Source of the DNA: DASYKT01 sp963718105
GTDB lineage: Bacteria > Acidobacteriota > Blastocatellia > Pyrinomonadales > Pyrinomonadaceae
DNA length: 64,000 nucleotides
Assembly: GCA_963718105.1 (NCBI GenBank)
Contig: OY970352.1
Location: 558,001 to 622,000 of the forward strand
Direction of reading: 5' to 3'
Within the stretch, counting starts at the first letter, position 1, and each line of letters begins with the position of its first letter. Position numbers and translations under genes: made by a program. Below are positions 34,406-42,603 of the stretch, piece after piece. Under the pieces are notes generated by a model. It did no database searches, had not been told where the DNA came from, and saw only the letters and a program-made list of their open reading frames with translations.

Positions 34406-36307
34406 ATGAAAGCAGACGTTAAAAAACAGGAAAATACCGCTGAGCAGCCGGAAGTAAAAAGCTTTGAATTGCCGGACAAGTATTGGTGGATCGGCTGTTT
34501 ATTGATCACGGCCATCGCGATCTTTTTGCGCGTATATTGGATCGATCTTAAGCCCCTGCATCACGACGAGGGCGTGAACGGCTTTTTTCTCACCACACTT
34601 TTCCGCGAAGGCGCCTATAAATACGATCCCGGCAATTATCACGGCCCGACGCTTTATTTCATCGCGCTGGCTTTTACCAAGATCCTCGGGCTGGAAACCT
34701 TTGCCATTCGTTATAGCGTGGTGATCTTCGGTGTAGGCATCGTGATCCTCGCTTTTCTGCTGCATCGTTATATCGGGCGGGTGGGCGCGCTGTCGGCCGC
34801 GCTTTTTCTGGCGCTGTCGCCGGGAATGGTCTTTGTTTCGCGCTATTTTATCCACGAAATACTGTTTGTTTTTTTCACCTTCGCGATAGTGGTGGGCGTG
34901 ATGTATTTTATGGAAAAACGGACGGCCGGTATCGGGGCGCACGTTCTGACGGCGCTGGTGCTGCTGGTTTGCCTGATGCCGATCCCGATACTTTTGCCCC
35001 GTTTGATGGGCGTTCAGGAAAACGCCGTGGGCGCCGCCATCAGAAGCGGGTTCTTTTTGCTGGAGGCGGTGATAGTCTTTTTTCTGATGATGGCCTTAAG
35101 CCGCTGGCGCGACGGAAAACCGATCTACCTGCTGCTGGCCGCCGCCAGCGCGGCATTGATGTTCGCTACCAAGGAAACCGCATTTATTTCGCTCGGCACA
35201 ATGGGGATCGCCTTTTTCTGCATCTGGATCTATCGCAATTTATTCGTTGACCGCGCCAGGCTGGCGCCGACCTGGGAAGAACCCGTGGCCTTAACGCCCG
35301 GAACATTCATGGCGAGTTTTGGAAATAACGCCGATGCGCTTTTACTGATAGCGGCGGCCGTGTCACTTTTTGTCTATCTCTGGATACTTTTCTTTTCTTC
35401 GTTCTTTACTTATGCCGAAGGGATCCCGCGCTCGCTGGAAGCTTATTATTTCTGGACCAAGACCGGCACTAAGGAGCATTCTGAAAATGGGATCTTTGCC
35501 TATTTCAAATGGATGGGCCTGATCGAAGCGCCGATATTTCTGCTCGGGCTATTCGGCAGCCTCATCGCTTTTTGGAAGGCGCAGCATCGCTTCGCGATGT
35601 TTACGGCGCTGTGGGCGTGGGGGCTGATGATCGCCTATACATTGATACCGTACAAAACCCCCTGGCTGGCGCTCAGTTTTGTTTTGCCGATGTGTATCAT
35701 CGCGGGGTATGCCATCAACGACCTGGTGACCGACAAAAAAACGAACGGCCAAAAAACTGGCGGGAAGATACTGGGCGTCGTTTTGGTTTTCCTGGCCGCG
35801 GGTGTTTTGACCTTTCAGACGGTAGAACTCAACTTTTTCAGTTATGACGAAGAACGCCGCCCGTATGTTTATGCCCAGACCAAACGCGGCTTTCACGATC
35901 TGATCAAAAAGATCGAGGAATTTGGCGAGAAGACAAAAAAAGGTAACGACATCAGTATTGCAGTGGTTTCACCCGAATATTGGGGGATGCCCTGGTACAC
36001 GAGAAACTATCCCAATGTCGGCTACCATGCCAAAGCGGTGCCGGCCAACACGGTCGATCTGATAATTACCTCGGAAGAACAGGAAAACAAATGCATTGGC
36101 CAGGAAAGGCCGACGGTCGAATGCGAGATGGTCAGGCATTACCCGGATAATTACGACCTCGCCGGAACTTACCCGCTGCGTCCGGGAGTGGAACTGAAGC
36201 TTTATGTGAGGAACGATATCGTCGGCAAACCGCTCTTTACGCGCAAGAAAGCCCCGGATGAGGAGATAATAAATCCGATCTATCCGGATGAGAGTGAAGA
36301 GAAATAA
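34406..36307 (+). CDS. TIGR03663-like membrane glycosyltransferase (GT-C, PMT-like)
   Basis: 633 residues from ATG 34406; the longer in-frame extension is translated repeat DNA. After a short cytoplasmic start comes DKYWWIGCLLITAIAIFL, then the acidic loop DLKPLHHDEGVNGFFL typical of GT-C enzymes and FREGAYKYDPGNYHGPTLYF. About 11 membrane helices follow, with a soluble C-terminal domain (VSPEYWGMPWYTRNYPNVGY). This is the Agl23/TIGR03663 group associated with protein or lipid glycosylation in several phyla, frequently with other membrane transferases. The paired upstream gene has a similar shape, which suggests a shared glycan pathway. Confidence 0.8.
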   Translation: MKADVKKQENTAEQPEVKSFELPDKYWWIGCLLITAIAIFLRVYWIDLKPLHHDEGVNGFFLTTLFREGAYKYDPGNYHGPTLYFIALAFTKILGLETFAIRYSVVIFGVGIVILAFLLHRYIGRVGALSAALFLALSPGMVFVSRYFIHEILFVFFTFAIVVGVMYFMEKRTAGIGAHVLTALVLLVCLMPIPILLPRLMGVQENAVGAAIRSGFFLLEAVIVFFLMMALSRWRDGKPIYLLLAAASAALMFATKETAFISLGTMGIAFFCIWIYRNLFVDRARLAPTWEEPVALTPGTFMASFGNNADALLLIAAAVSLFVYLWILFFSSFFTYAEGIPRSLEAYYFWTKTGTKEHSENGIFAYFKWMGLIEAPIFLLGLFGSLIAFWKAQHRFAMFTALWAWGLMIAYTLIPYKTPWLALSFVLPMCIIAGYAINDLVTDKKTNGQKTGGKILGVVLVFLAAGVLTFQTVELNFFSYDEERRPYVYAQTKRGFHDLIKKIEEFGEKTKKGNDISIAVVSPEYWGMPWYTRNYPNVGYHAKAVPANTVDLIITSEEQENKCIGQERPTVECEMVRHYPDNYDLAGTYPLRPGVELKLYVRNDIVGKPLFTRKKAPDEEIINPIYPDESEEK

Positions 36308-36347
36308 CTACGAACGTGCTTTGTTTGGGTTTTGTTCGTGTGTTTTT

Positions 36348-36418
36348 GTGAGATTTCGTGGTTCCAGTCTTAAGTTGTTTGTTCCATAGATTTTAAGACT
36401 GGAACCACGAAATCTCAC
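36348..36418. repeat. Inverted repeat, family F
   Basis: Arms gtgagatttcgtggttccag and complement are perfect and extended by tcttaa/ttaaga. It lies between the membrane glycosyltransferase and the trp leader and may terminate upstream transcription. Related to 25741-25811. Confidence 0.75.
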
Positions 36419-36444
36419 GAAGCAACACCAACAAAACTTTCCTA

Positions 36445-36473
36445 TTGTAAAATCAAAATATACCTGATACTAT
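36445..36473 (+). promoter_or_regulatory. Candidate sigma-70 promoter of the trp operon
   Basis: -35 TTGTAA (36445-36450), 17-base spacer, -10 TACTAT (36468-36473). The predicted start, near 36480, is only about five bases before the first ATG of the leader peptide, so the leader message may be leaderless or nearly so, as reported for rhizobial trpL. Confidence 0.55.
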
Positions 36474-36484
36474 TCTCCTACTCT

Positions 36485-36562
36485 ATGACTTACGGCATGC
36501 AAAAAAACAACACTTCTTTCGCCGCTTCTGCGTCGTGGTGTGTCGCCAGTTGGTGGGCTTAG
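36485..36562 (+). CDS. Candidate tryptophan leader peptide
   Basis: A 25-residue reading (ATG 36485, or 21 residues from in-frame ATG 36497) ending SWCVASWWA before TAG at 36560-36562. Three tryptophans among the last eight residues, two of them adjacent and near the stop, are the hallmark of ribosome-mediated trp attenuator leaders. The hairpin GGTGGGC-TTA-GCCCGCC (36552-36568) includes both tandem Trp codons. It lies 101 bases upstream of trpE and directly after a good promoter. I did not find a standard 3:4 terminator with a T run, so the exact mechanism remains open. Confidence 0.55.
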   Translation: MTYGMQKNNTSFAASASWCVASWWA

Positions 36563-36568
36563 CCCGCC
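36552..36568 (+). promoter_or_regulatory. Hairpin over tandem Trp codons
   Basis: Stem of seven base pairs (one T.G) with loop TTA, overlapping tgg-tgg-gct-tag of the leader peptide. A ribosome stalled at these codons would block this hairpin; whether it is a pause, a terminator or an antiterminator is not decided by the sequence. The remaining part of the leader up to 36663 is T-rich without an obvious Shine-Dalgarno for trpE. Confidence 0.45.
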
Positions 36569-36663
36569 CAAAATATAATCTTTCCGTCTACAATTTAAAA
36601 TCCGTTTATTCTTTTTCATGTTTTTACTGTCTTTTTTAAGGCCGGTTTTCTCTTTATTTTTAT

Positions 36664-38103
36664 ATGTTCGAAAGATTCGATCTTTCCGCGGAAACTATCA
36701 CCATGACGGCCGATCACGGCCTGCCGGTATCGCTCTACAGCAATTTGCGGCAGATGTTTCCCGAAAGCTTGCTGCTGGAATGCCTGGATTATGATACGCC
36801 GGTGACGGCGCGGTCTTATCTGTGCGCCGGGCCGATCTTAAAATTCACGCTAAGGAACGGCGCGGTGACCATCGAAATGGAAGGACGCAAGATCCGGGAG
36901 ATAATTTTGTCACCGGAACAAACAGCGGTGTCGGTTCTAACTCAGTTTCAGCAGGCGATAAATATAGCGACACCCAACGGAGAACTTTCCGGTTTGGCCT
37001 GTCTTTTTGGATATATCGGTTACAGCGCGATCCCTTTTTTCGAGGACCTGACATTTTCCAACCTTCCGCCGGAGGAAGAAACCATCCCCGATATTCAACT
37101 TGCGCTCTACCGGTACGTCATCCGCTTTGATCATTTTCATAACCAGATCACCGCGCTGAAGATTTCCGAGGCGGGAAAGAAGGATAATTCCCAGCCGCTG
37201 CGCGAACTATTGGATATCATTACTTACCGGCGCGCGCCGGAATATGAATTTACCCGCGTGGGCGAAGAAAAAGCAAACATCAGCGATGAAGATTTTGCCG
37301 AAACGGTGCGCACATGCCAGAAACATATCAGGCGCGGCGATGTTTATCAGATCGTTCCCTCGCGAAAATTTATGCAGCCGTTTCGCGGCGATGAGTTTCA
37401 GGTTTACCGCGCGCTGCGCTGTATCAACCCGTCGCCGTTCCTGTTTTTTTTCGATTACGGAAATTTTGCGCTGTTCGGTTCTTCGCCCGAAGCACAGCTA
37501 TTGATACGCGACCGCATTGCCACGCTCCACCCCATCGCCGGCACTTATCCGCGCGGGGCAAACAAGACGGAAGACCGAGAATTTGCCGAGAAGCTGCAAA
37601 ACGATCCGAAGGAATCTGCCGAGCATGTGATGCTGGTCGATCTGGCGCGCAACGATCTGAACCGAAACTGCAGCGGGGTGGGTGTCGAATCGTTCAAGCA
37701 GGTGGAGTTTTATTCGCACGTTATTCATTTGGTGTCGAAGGTTTCAGGAGAACTGGAGGGGCGTGCCTCGGCGGCGGAAATTCTATCCGACACTTTTCCG
37801 GCGGGCACCTTGAGCGGCGCGCCGAAATACAAAGCGATGCAGATCTTAAACGATCTGGAACCGTCGGGACGCAGTTTTTATGGCGGAAGCGTAGGTTTTT
37901 TGGACTTAAACGGCGATTGCACACAGGCGATCATGATCCGTTCGTTTTTGGCGCGAAAGAGAAAACTTATTTTCCAAGCCGGCGCCGGCATCGTCAGCGA
38001 TTCAGACCCGCCCAAAGAAACAGCAGAGGTGCGCAATAAACTTGGGGCATTGCGAAAGGCGATCGAAATGGCCGAAATACTAAGCAGTAGCGGTAAGCCG
38101 TAA
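36664..38103 (+). CDS. trpE: Anthranilate synthase component I
   Basis: Chorismate-using subunit that, with TrpG, makes anthranilate, the first step committed to tryptophan. 479 residues. The chorismate-binding domain carries RRGDVYQIVPSRKF, HPIAGTYPRGANKTED, AEHVMLVDLARNDLNR, FPAGTLSGAPKYKAMQI and GGSVGFLDLNGDCTQAIMIR, and the C-terminal QAGAGIVSDSDPPKE. The LLES-type feedback-inhibition element appears as PESLLLECL near residue 35. It is first in a row of seven trp genes and is preceded by the candidate leader peptide. Confidence 0.95.
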   Translation: MFERFDLSAETITMTADHGLPVSLYSNLRQMFPESLLLECLDYDTPVTARSYLCAGPILKFTLRNGAVTIEMEGRKIREIILSPEQTAVSVLTQFQQAINIATPNGELSGLACLFGYIGYSAIPFFEDLTFSNLPPEEETIPDIQLALYRYVIRFDHFHNQITALKISEAGKKDNSQPLRELLDIITYRRAPEYEFTRVGEEKANISDEDFAETVRTCQKHIRRGDVYQIVPSRKFMQPFRGDEFQVYRALRCINPSPFLFFFDYGNFALFGSSPEAQLLIRDRIATLHPIAGTYPRGANKTEDREFAEKLQNDPKESAEHVMLVDLARNDLNRNCSGVGVESFKQVEFYSHVIHLVSKVSGELEGRASAAEILSDTFPAGTLSGAPKYKAMQILNDLEPSGRSFYGGSVGFLDLNGDCTQAIMIRSFLARKRKLIFQAGAGIVSDSDPPKETAEVRNKLGALRKAIEMAEILSSSGKP

Positions 38104-38119
38104 GCCGTAAGCCGTAAGC
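38093..38119. repeat. Heptameric tandem repeat (gtaagcc)
   Basis: Almost four copies of the 7-bp unit gtaagcc start at the 3' end of trpE and reach into the gap before trpG; the last coding residues of trpE (GKP) are within it. A second heptamer array (agtagac) is at 47977-48002. Confidence 0.8.
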
Positions 38120-38164
38120 ATTAATTTTTACTGCTGCTGCCACTGCTTACTGCCACTAAAAAAT

Positions 38165-38752
38165 ATGAAGGTCTTGCTTTTAGACAATTACGATTCTTTT
38201 ACTTTCAACCTGTACCAGCTCGTGGGGGAAGTCAGCGGCATCAGGCCGGATGTCTTTCGCAATGATAAGATCTTGTTGGATGAAGTGGAAAAGTACGACA
38301 AAATTCTGCTTTCGCCCGGGCCGGGGCTGCCTTCGGAGGCAGGTATAATGCCGGAACTGGTCAAACGTTTTGCGGGGCAAAAAAGCATTTTGGGTGTTTG
38401 TTTAGGCCATCAATGTATCGCGGAAAATTTTGGCGCGAAACTCGAAAATATGGAACGTGTTTGCCATGGATTTGGAATGGAGACGCTGGTCGAGGTCGAA
38501 GATGAATTACTGTTTCGGGGCGTGCCGAAACAATTCGAATCAGGCCGTTATCATTCGTGGATGGTCTCTAAAGAAGGGCTTCCCGAAAGCCTCGAGGTGA
38601 CGGCGCTCGACGCCGACGGGCGCGTGATGGCGCTCAGGCACCGCGAGTATGACCTGCGCGGGGTGCAGTTTCATCCCGAATCGGTTTTGACGCCCGATGG
38701 CGCCACGATCCTGCGAAATTGGCTGCAAGATAGATCCGGAGATAAAAAGTGA
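38165..38752 (+). CDS. trpG: Anthranilate synthase component II (glutamine amidotransferase)
   Basis: 195 residues, class I glutamine amidotransferase subunit. Motifs: LLLDNYDSFTFNLYQL at the N-terminus, LSPGPGLPSEAG, nucleophile cysteine in GVCLGHQCIAE, and HPESVLTPDG with the histidine-glutamate pair at the C-terminus. It could also supply ammonia to aminodeoxychorismate synthase, as pabA, but the location in the trp row argues for trpG. Its stop overlaps the start of trpD by four bases (GTGA). Confidence 0.93.
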   Translation: MKVLLLDNYDSFTFNLYQLVGEVSGIRPDVFRNDKILLDEVEKYDKILLSPGPGLPSEAGIMPELVKRFAGQKSILGVCLGHQCIAENFGAKLENMERVCHGFGMETLVEVEDELLFRGVPKQFESGRYHSWMVSKEGLPESLEVTALDADGRVMALRHREYDLRGVQFHPESVLTPDGATILRNWLQDRSGDKK

Positions 38753-39762
38753 AAGAGCTGACAGCCAAAATTATGAAAGGGCAGGTGCTGAGCGAAGAAG
38801 AGGCGCACCGGGCTTTAAGCGAGATACTTTCCGGCGAGGTGCCTGACGCGCCTGCCGCTGCATTTCTCACGGCTATACAGATGCGCGGTATTCATCCATC
38901 CGAATTGAAAGGTTTTTTTCGCGAACTGGACGCGAGAGGCATAAAGGTCGACCTGCAGGAAAAAGATATGATCGACGTTTGCGGCACGGGCGGCGATGAT
39001 AAAGGCACTTTTAATATCTCAACGCTGACCGCGTTTGTTCTGGCGGGCGCGGGAATAAAGGTCGCGAAGCACGGGAATTCCTCGGCGACATCGGGCTGCG
39101 GCTCGTCAGACATTTTGGCGTTTTTGGGAGTGAAGTTCACCGCGGACGAAGGCGAATTGCGCGGCGATCTTGCCGACGCGAATATTTGCTATCTGCACGC
39201 GCCGCTTTTTCAGCCGGGGTTAAAACAAGTGGCCCCGATGAGAAAAGAGATCGGTTTTCGCACCTTTTTTAATCTATTGGGGCCGCTGATCAACCCGGCG
39301 CGCCCGCGCTACCGCTTTATCGGCGTGGCGGACCCCGCGGTGCTGCGGCTTTACCGCTATTTTTTTGAGGATGGCGGAATCGATTTTGCGGTGGTGCATT
39401 CCCGAGGCAGTGATGGGGGGTATGACGAAATTTCGCTCACCGGGCCTTTTGACGCGGCGACAAATTTTGGAATGGAAACCTGGTACCCGGACGACCTGGG
39501 GTTCGAGACGGCGGAAGCCGATGAACTTCACGGCGGGACGAGCATCGAAGAAGCGGCAGAAAAATTTGTAAATATTTTGCGCGGCGGCAGCAATGGGCGC
39601 ACGGCGAGCAAAACTCAGAGAGACGTGGTGATCGCAAACGCGGCCTTTGCGATGCGCCTGGTAAAAGCGGAGCTTTCTTTTGCGGATTGCCGGGTAAAGG
39701 CGGAAGAGTCGCTGAAGTCGGGCGCGGCCTGGCGCGCTCTGGAAATTTTGCGCGGGAATTAG
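38749..39762 (+). CDS. trpD: Anthranilate phosphoribosyltransferase
   Basis: 337 residues; transfers phosphoribose from PRPP to anthranilate. Starts with GTG, overlapping the trpG stop. The PRPP site VCGTGGDDKGTFNIST and KHGNSSATSGCGSSDILAFLG are canonical, as is FLGPLINPARPRYRFIGV-like FNLLGPLINPARPRYRFIGV. Coupled translation with trpG is expected. A family-A repeat lies between this gene and trpC, so the operon may be interrupted or only loosely linked there. Confidence 0.94.
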   Translation: MKELTAKIMKGQVLSEEEAHRALSEILSGEVPDAPAAAFLTAIQMRGIHPSELKGFFRELDARGIKVDLQEKDMIDVCGTGGDDKGTFNISTLTAFVLAGAGIKVAKHGNSSATSGCGSSDILAFLGVKFTADEGELRGDLADANICYLHAPLFQPGLKQVAPMRKEIGFRTFFNLLGPLINPARPRYRFIGVADPAVLRLYRYFFEDGGIDFAVVHSRGSDGGYDEISLTGPFDAATNFGMETWYPDDLGFETAEADELHGGTSIEEAAEKFVNILRGGSNGRTASKTQRDVVIANAAFAMRLVKAELSFADCRVKAEESLKSGAAWRALEILRGN

Positions 39763-39784
39763 CTTAAAGGGCCTGGAAAACTTT

Positions 39785-39922
39785 ATATTGCCACTAGCTT
39801 TAGCTAGTGGGCCACAGGATAAACTTTAATGGGCTTTAGCCCAATGTAGTATAAGAATTCGGCTAAAGCCGCTTTGTCCGGCTTTATCTAAACCACTAGC
39901 TAAAAGCTAGTGGCAATTTAAA
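39785..39922. repeat. Full copy of palindromic repeat family A
   Basis: Starts attgccactagctttagcta and ends with a matching complement, with inner gggctttagccc. It is between trpD and trpC within the trp row. One extra base in the right arm (ctaaaagctag). Confidence 0.85.
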
Positions 39923-39948
39923 TATCAGGTCGAGCAGAAACTGAGATT

Positions 39949-40758
39949 ATGACCATTCTGGAAGAAATAATTGCATTTAAACAGCACGAGACGGCGGAGC
40001 GCCGTGAGCTTGTCCCGGTCAAAAAGCTGGAGCGCAGCGAACATTTTAATGTGCCGGCCGTTTCGCTGGCGGGTTATCTGCGGCGTCCGGACAAGGTCGG
40101 CATTATCGCTGAGATTAAACGCCGCTCTCCGTCAAAGGGAGTATTAAATGAATATATCTCCGTCGAGCAGCTCTCTATCGGTTATATGCAGGCCGGCGCC
40201 AGCGCGCTGTCGATCCTGACCGACACAAAATATTTTGGCGGGACCAACGATGACCTGACGATGGCGCGCCGTTTTAACTATTGCCCGGTGCTGCGAAAAG
40301 ATTTTGTCGTTGACGAGTATCAGATCGTTGAGGCGCGGGCCATCGGCGCCGATGCAATACTGCTGATTGCCGGTGTGCTGGATGCGCAAAGGATCGGGCA
40401 ATTTGCCGCGCTGGCCAGCTCGCTGGGGCTGGAAGTCGTACTGGAAATTCACAGCGCCGAAGAATTGCCGGCGAGCCTGGAGAATATCGACGTTCTGGGT
40501 GTAAATAACCGTAATTTGCAGGATTTTACTACCAACGTCGACCGTTCGTTTGAGATAGCGGAAAAACTTCCGCCCAACGGCCTAAATGGCGTTGTAAAAA
40601 TTTCCGAGAGCGGATTAAGTAACGCGGAAACCATCATCAAATTAAAACAAGCGGGCTTTCAGGGCTTTTTGATCGGCGAAAATTTCATGCGAACCAGCCG
40701 TCCCGAAGCAGCCTGTGCCGCGCTGGTGCAAAAACTGCAGGAAGCAAAAAATCAATGA
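39949..40758 (+). CDS. trpC: Indole-3-glycerol-phosphate synthase
   Basis: 269 residues, (beta/alpha)8 barrel. Motifs: IIAEIKRRSPSKG (catalytic lysine), SALSILTDTKYFGG, VLRKDFVVDEYQI, and LGVNNRNLQDFTT with ISESGLSN at the phosphate site. Single-domain enzyme and not a TrpC-TrpF fusion. Its stop overlaps the start of trpF by four bases (ATGA), so the two are coupled. Confidence 0.95.
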   Translation: MTILEEIIAFKQHETAERRELVPVKKLERSEHFNVPAVSLAGYLRRPDKVGIIAEIKRRSPSKGVLNEYISVEQLSIGYMQAGASALSILTDTKYFGGTNDDLTMARRFNYCPVLRKDFVVDEYQIVEARAIGADAILLIAGVLDAQRIGQFAALASSLGLEVVLEIHSAEELPASLENIDVLGVNNRNLQDFTTNVDRSFEIAEKLPPNGLNGVVKISESGLSNAETIIKLKQAGFQGFLIGENFMRTSRPEAACAALVQKLQEAKNQ

Positions 40759-41390
40759 AAGAACGCGAAGTAAAAATAAAAATTTGCGGCATGCGCGACC
40801 CTGACAATTTACGCGCCGTGGCGGCGCTGCAGCCCGACTATTTCGGACTGATCTTTTATAAAAAATCGCCGCGCTATATTTCGCCCGAAGATGCGGTGAG
40901 TTTGCCCCATTTCTTTGGCCTGATCCCGGTCGGCGTTTTTGTAAATGAGACGGTCGAAAAGATGCAGCAGATCGTCAAACAGGTAAAACTTCCCACCATC
41001 CAACTGCACGGCGACGAATCGCCGGAGGTCTGTGCTGAAGTGAAAAATACCAGGCCCGAACCGAAACTGATCAAAGTTTTTTCGGTCGATGAAAATTTTG
41101 ACGGAAGCAGATTGGCCGCTTATGAAGAGGCCTGTGACTATTTTCTGTTTGACACGAAAACGGCAAAACCGGGTGGAAGCGGCGAAAGTTTTGACTGGAA
41201 AATTTTGCATTCGTTTCCGATCCGGCGGCCGTTTTTTCTGAGCGGCGGGTTGGGGCTGGAAAATGTCAATGAGGCGATCAAAAGCTGCCGCGGGCTGCCG
41301 CTTTACGGCGTCGACCTGAACAGTAAGATCGAAATTTCGCCGGGAATGAAATCACCGCAACTGGTAAAAAAACTTATCAAGAGCCTATGA
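40755..41390 (+). CDS. trpF: Phosphoribosylanthranilate isomerase
   Basis: 211 residues, barrel. Motifs: KICGMRDPDNLRAVAALQPDYFGLIF with the catalytic cysteine, GVFVNETVE, QLHGDE and GGLGLENVNEAI; catalytic aspartate in FDTKTAKPGGSGESFDW. Start overlaps trpC by four bases. Directly after its stop lies a 14-base tandem duplication that carries the trpB start. Confidence 0.94.
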   Translation: MKEREVKIKICGMRDPDNLRAVAALQPDYFGLIFYKKSPRYISPEDAVSLPHFFGLIPVGVFVNETVEKMQQIVKQVKLPTIQLHGDESPEVCAEVKNTRPEPKLIKVFSVDENFDGSRLAAYEEACDYFLFDTKTAKPGGSGESFDWKILHSFPIRRPFFLSGGLGLENVNEAIKSCRGLPLYGVDLNSKIEISPGMKSPQLVKKLIKSL

Positions 41391-41414
41391 ATTACACGCT
41401 ATGAATTACACGGT
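41387..41414 (+). repeat. 14-bp tandem duplication at the trpB start
   Basis: atgaattacacgct (41387-41400) is followed by atgaattacacggt (41401-41414). The first copy's ATG overlaps the trpF stop (ATGA) but reads a short five-codon peptide; the second is the trpB start. The original trpB start probably overlapped trpF, as trpF overlaps trpC. Confidence 0.8.
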
Positions 41415-42603
41415 TGACGAAAATGGTTTCTATGGTGAATTTGGCGGCGCGTTCGTGCCGGAGATGCTCTATCCGAACGTCCGCGAGCTGCAGCTCAGTT
41501 ACCGTGAGATCATTGAAAGCAGCGATTTTCAGTATGAATTTAGAGAATTGCTGCGCGATTACGTGGGACGCCCGTCTCCGCTTTACCTGGCGAAAAGGCT
41601 TTCCGAATCAATAGGGCATCGCATCTATCTCAAACGCGAAGATCTGAATCACACCGGCGCTCACAAGATCAATAACACCATCGGGCAGATATTACTGGCG
41701 CGCGCGCTGGGAAAGAAACGCATTATTGCCGAGACCGGCGCGGGACAGCACGGGTTAGCGACGGCGACCGTCTGTGCGCTGATGGACCTGGAATGCGTAG
41801 TGTTTATGGGCGCGGTCGATATCGAACGGCAAAAGCCGAATGTGGAAAAAATGAAGATGCTGGGCGCGAGGGTGGTGCCGGTAAATTCGGGAAGCCGCAC
41901 GCTGAAAGACGCGACGAATGAAGCGCTGCGCGACTGGATAGCGAATCCGATCGACACACACTACCTTATCGGGTCGGTCGTCGGCCCGCATCCGTTTCCG
42001 GATATGGTAGCGCGGTTCCAGCGCGTTATCGGTGAAGAGATCCAGACGCAATTGTCGGAAAAAGAAAATCAAAACGCGCCTGATGCTGTGGTCGCTTGTG
42101 TTGGCGGCGGCAGCAACGCGATCGGAGCGTTTGGCGTATTTTTGGAAGACGAGCAGGTAAGGCTCTTTGGCGTAGAGGCCGGCGGCGAGGGAGTTCAAAG
42201 CGGCAAAACTGCCGCAACGACGGCGGTCGGAAAAGCCGGTGTTCTGCACGGCAGCCGCACCCTGCTGATGCAAACCGATGACGGGCAAGTGCTTGAGGCA
42301 CACTCGGTTTCCGCCGGGCTGGATTATCCGGGCATTGGCGCCCAGCATTCAATGCTGCACGCTACCGGGCGGGTGAAATATGTGAATGTTACCGACGAAG
42401 AAGCGCTGGATGCCGGGCTTGAGTTGTCACGGCTGGAAGGGATAATTCCGGCGATCGAATCCGCCCACGCGCTGGCATACCTGCCTAAATTAGATCTGCC
42501 GGAAAGATCCGTAGTGGTCGTTTGTCTTTCCGGGCGCGGCGATAAGGATATGACCACCTATCTCGAGCATTTTAAAAAATTGGAGGCGGACGATGGCCAA
42601 TGA
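41401..42603 (+). CDS. trpB: Tryptophan synthase beta chain
   Basis: 400 residues; PLP enzyme that joins indole and serine. Motifs: YGEFGGAFVPEMLYPN, KREDLNHTGAHKINNTIGQ with the PLP lysine in HTGAHK, ETGAGQHGLATAT, VACVGGGSNAIGAF and the C-terminal VVCLSGRGDKDM. It is the canonical TrpB1 type, expected to form the tetramer with TrpA. Its last 11 bases overlap trpA. Confidence 0.96.
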   Translation: MNYTVDENGFYGEFGGAFVPEMLYPNVRELQLSYREIIESSDFQYEFRELLRDYVGRPSPLYLAKRLSESIGHRIYLKREDLNHTGAHKINNTIGQILLARALGKKRIIAETGAGQHGLATATVCALMDLECVVFMGAVDIERQKPNVEKMKMLGARVVPVNSGSRTLKDATNEALRDWIANPIDTHYLIGSVVGPHPFPDMVARFQRVIGEEIQTQLSEKENQNAPDAVVACVGGGSNAIGAFGVFLEDEQVRLFGVEAGGEGVQSGKTAATTAVGKAGVLHGSRTLLMQTDDGQVLEAHSVSAGLDYPGIGAQHSMLHATGRVKYVNVTDEEALDAGLELSRLEGIIPAIESAHALAYLPKLDLPERSVVVVCLSGRGDKDMTTYLEHFKKLEADDGQ

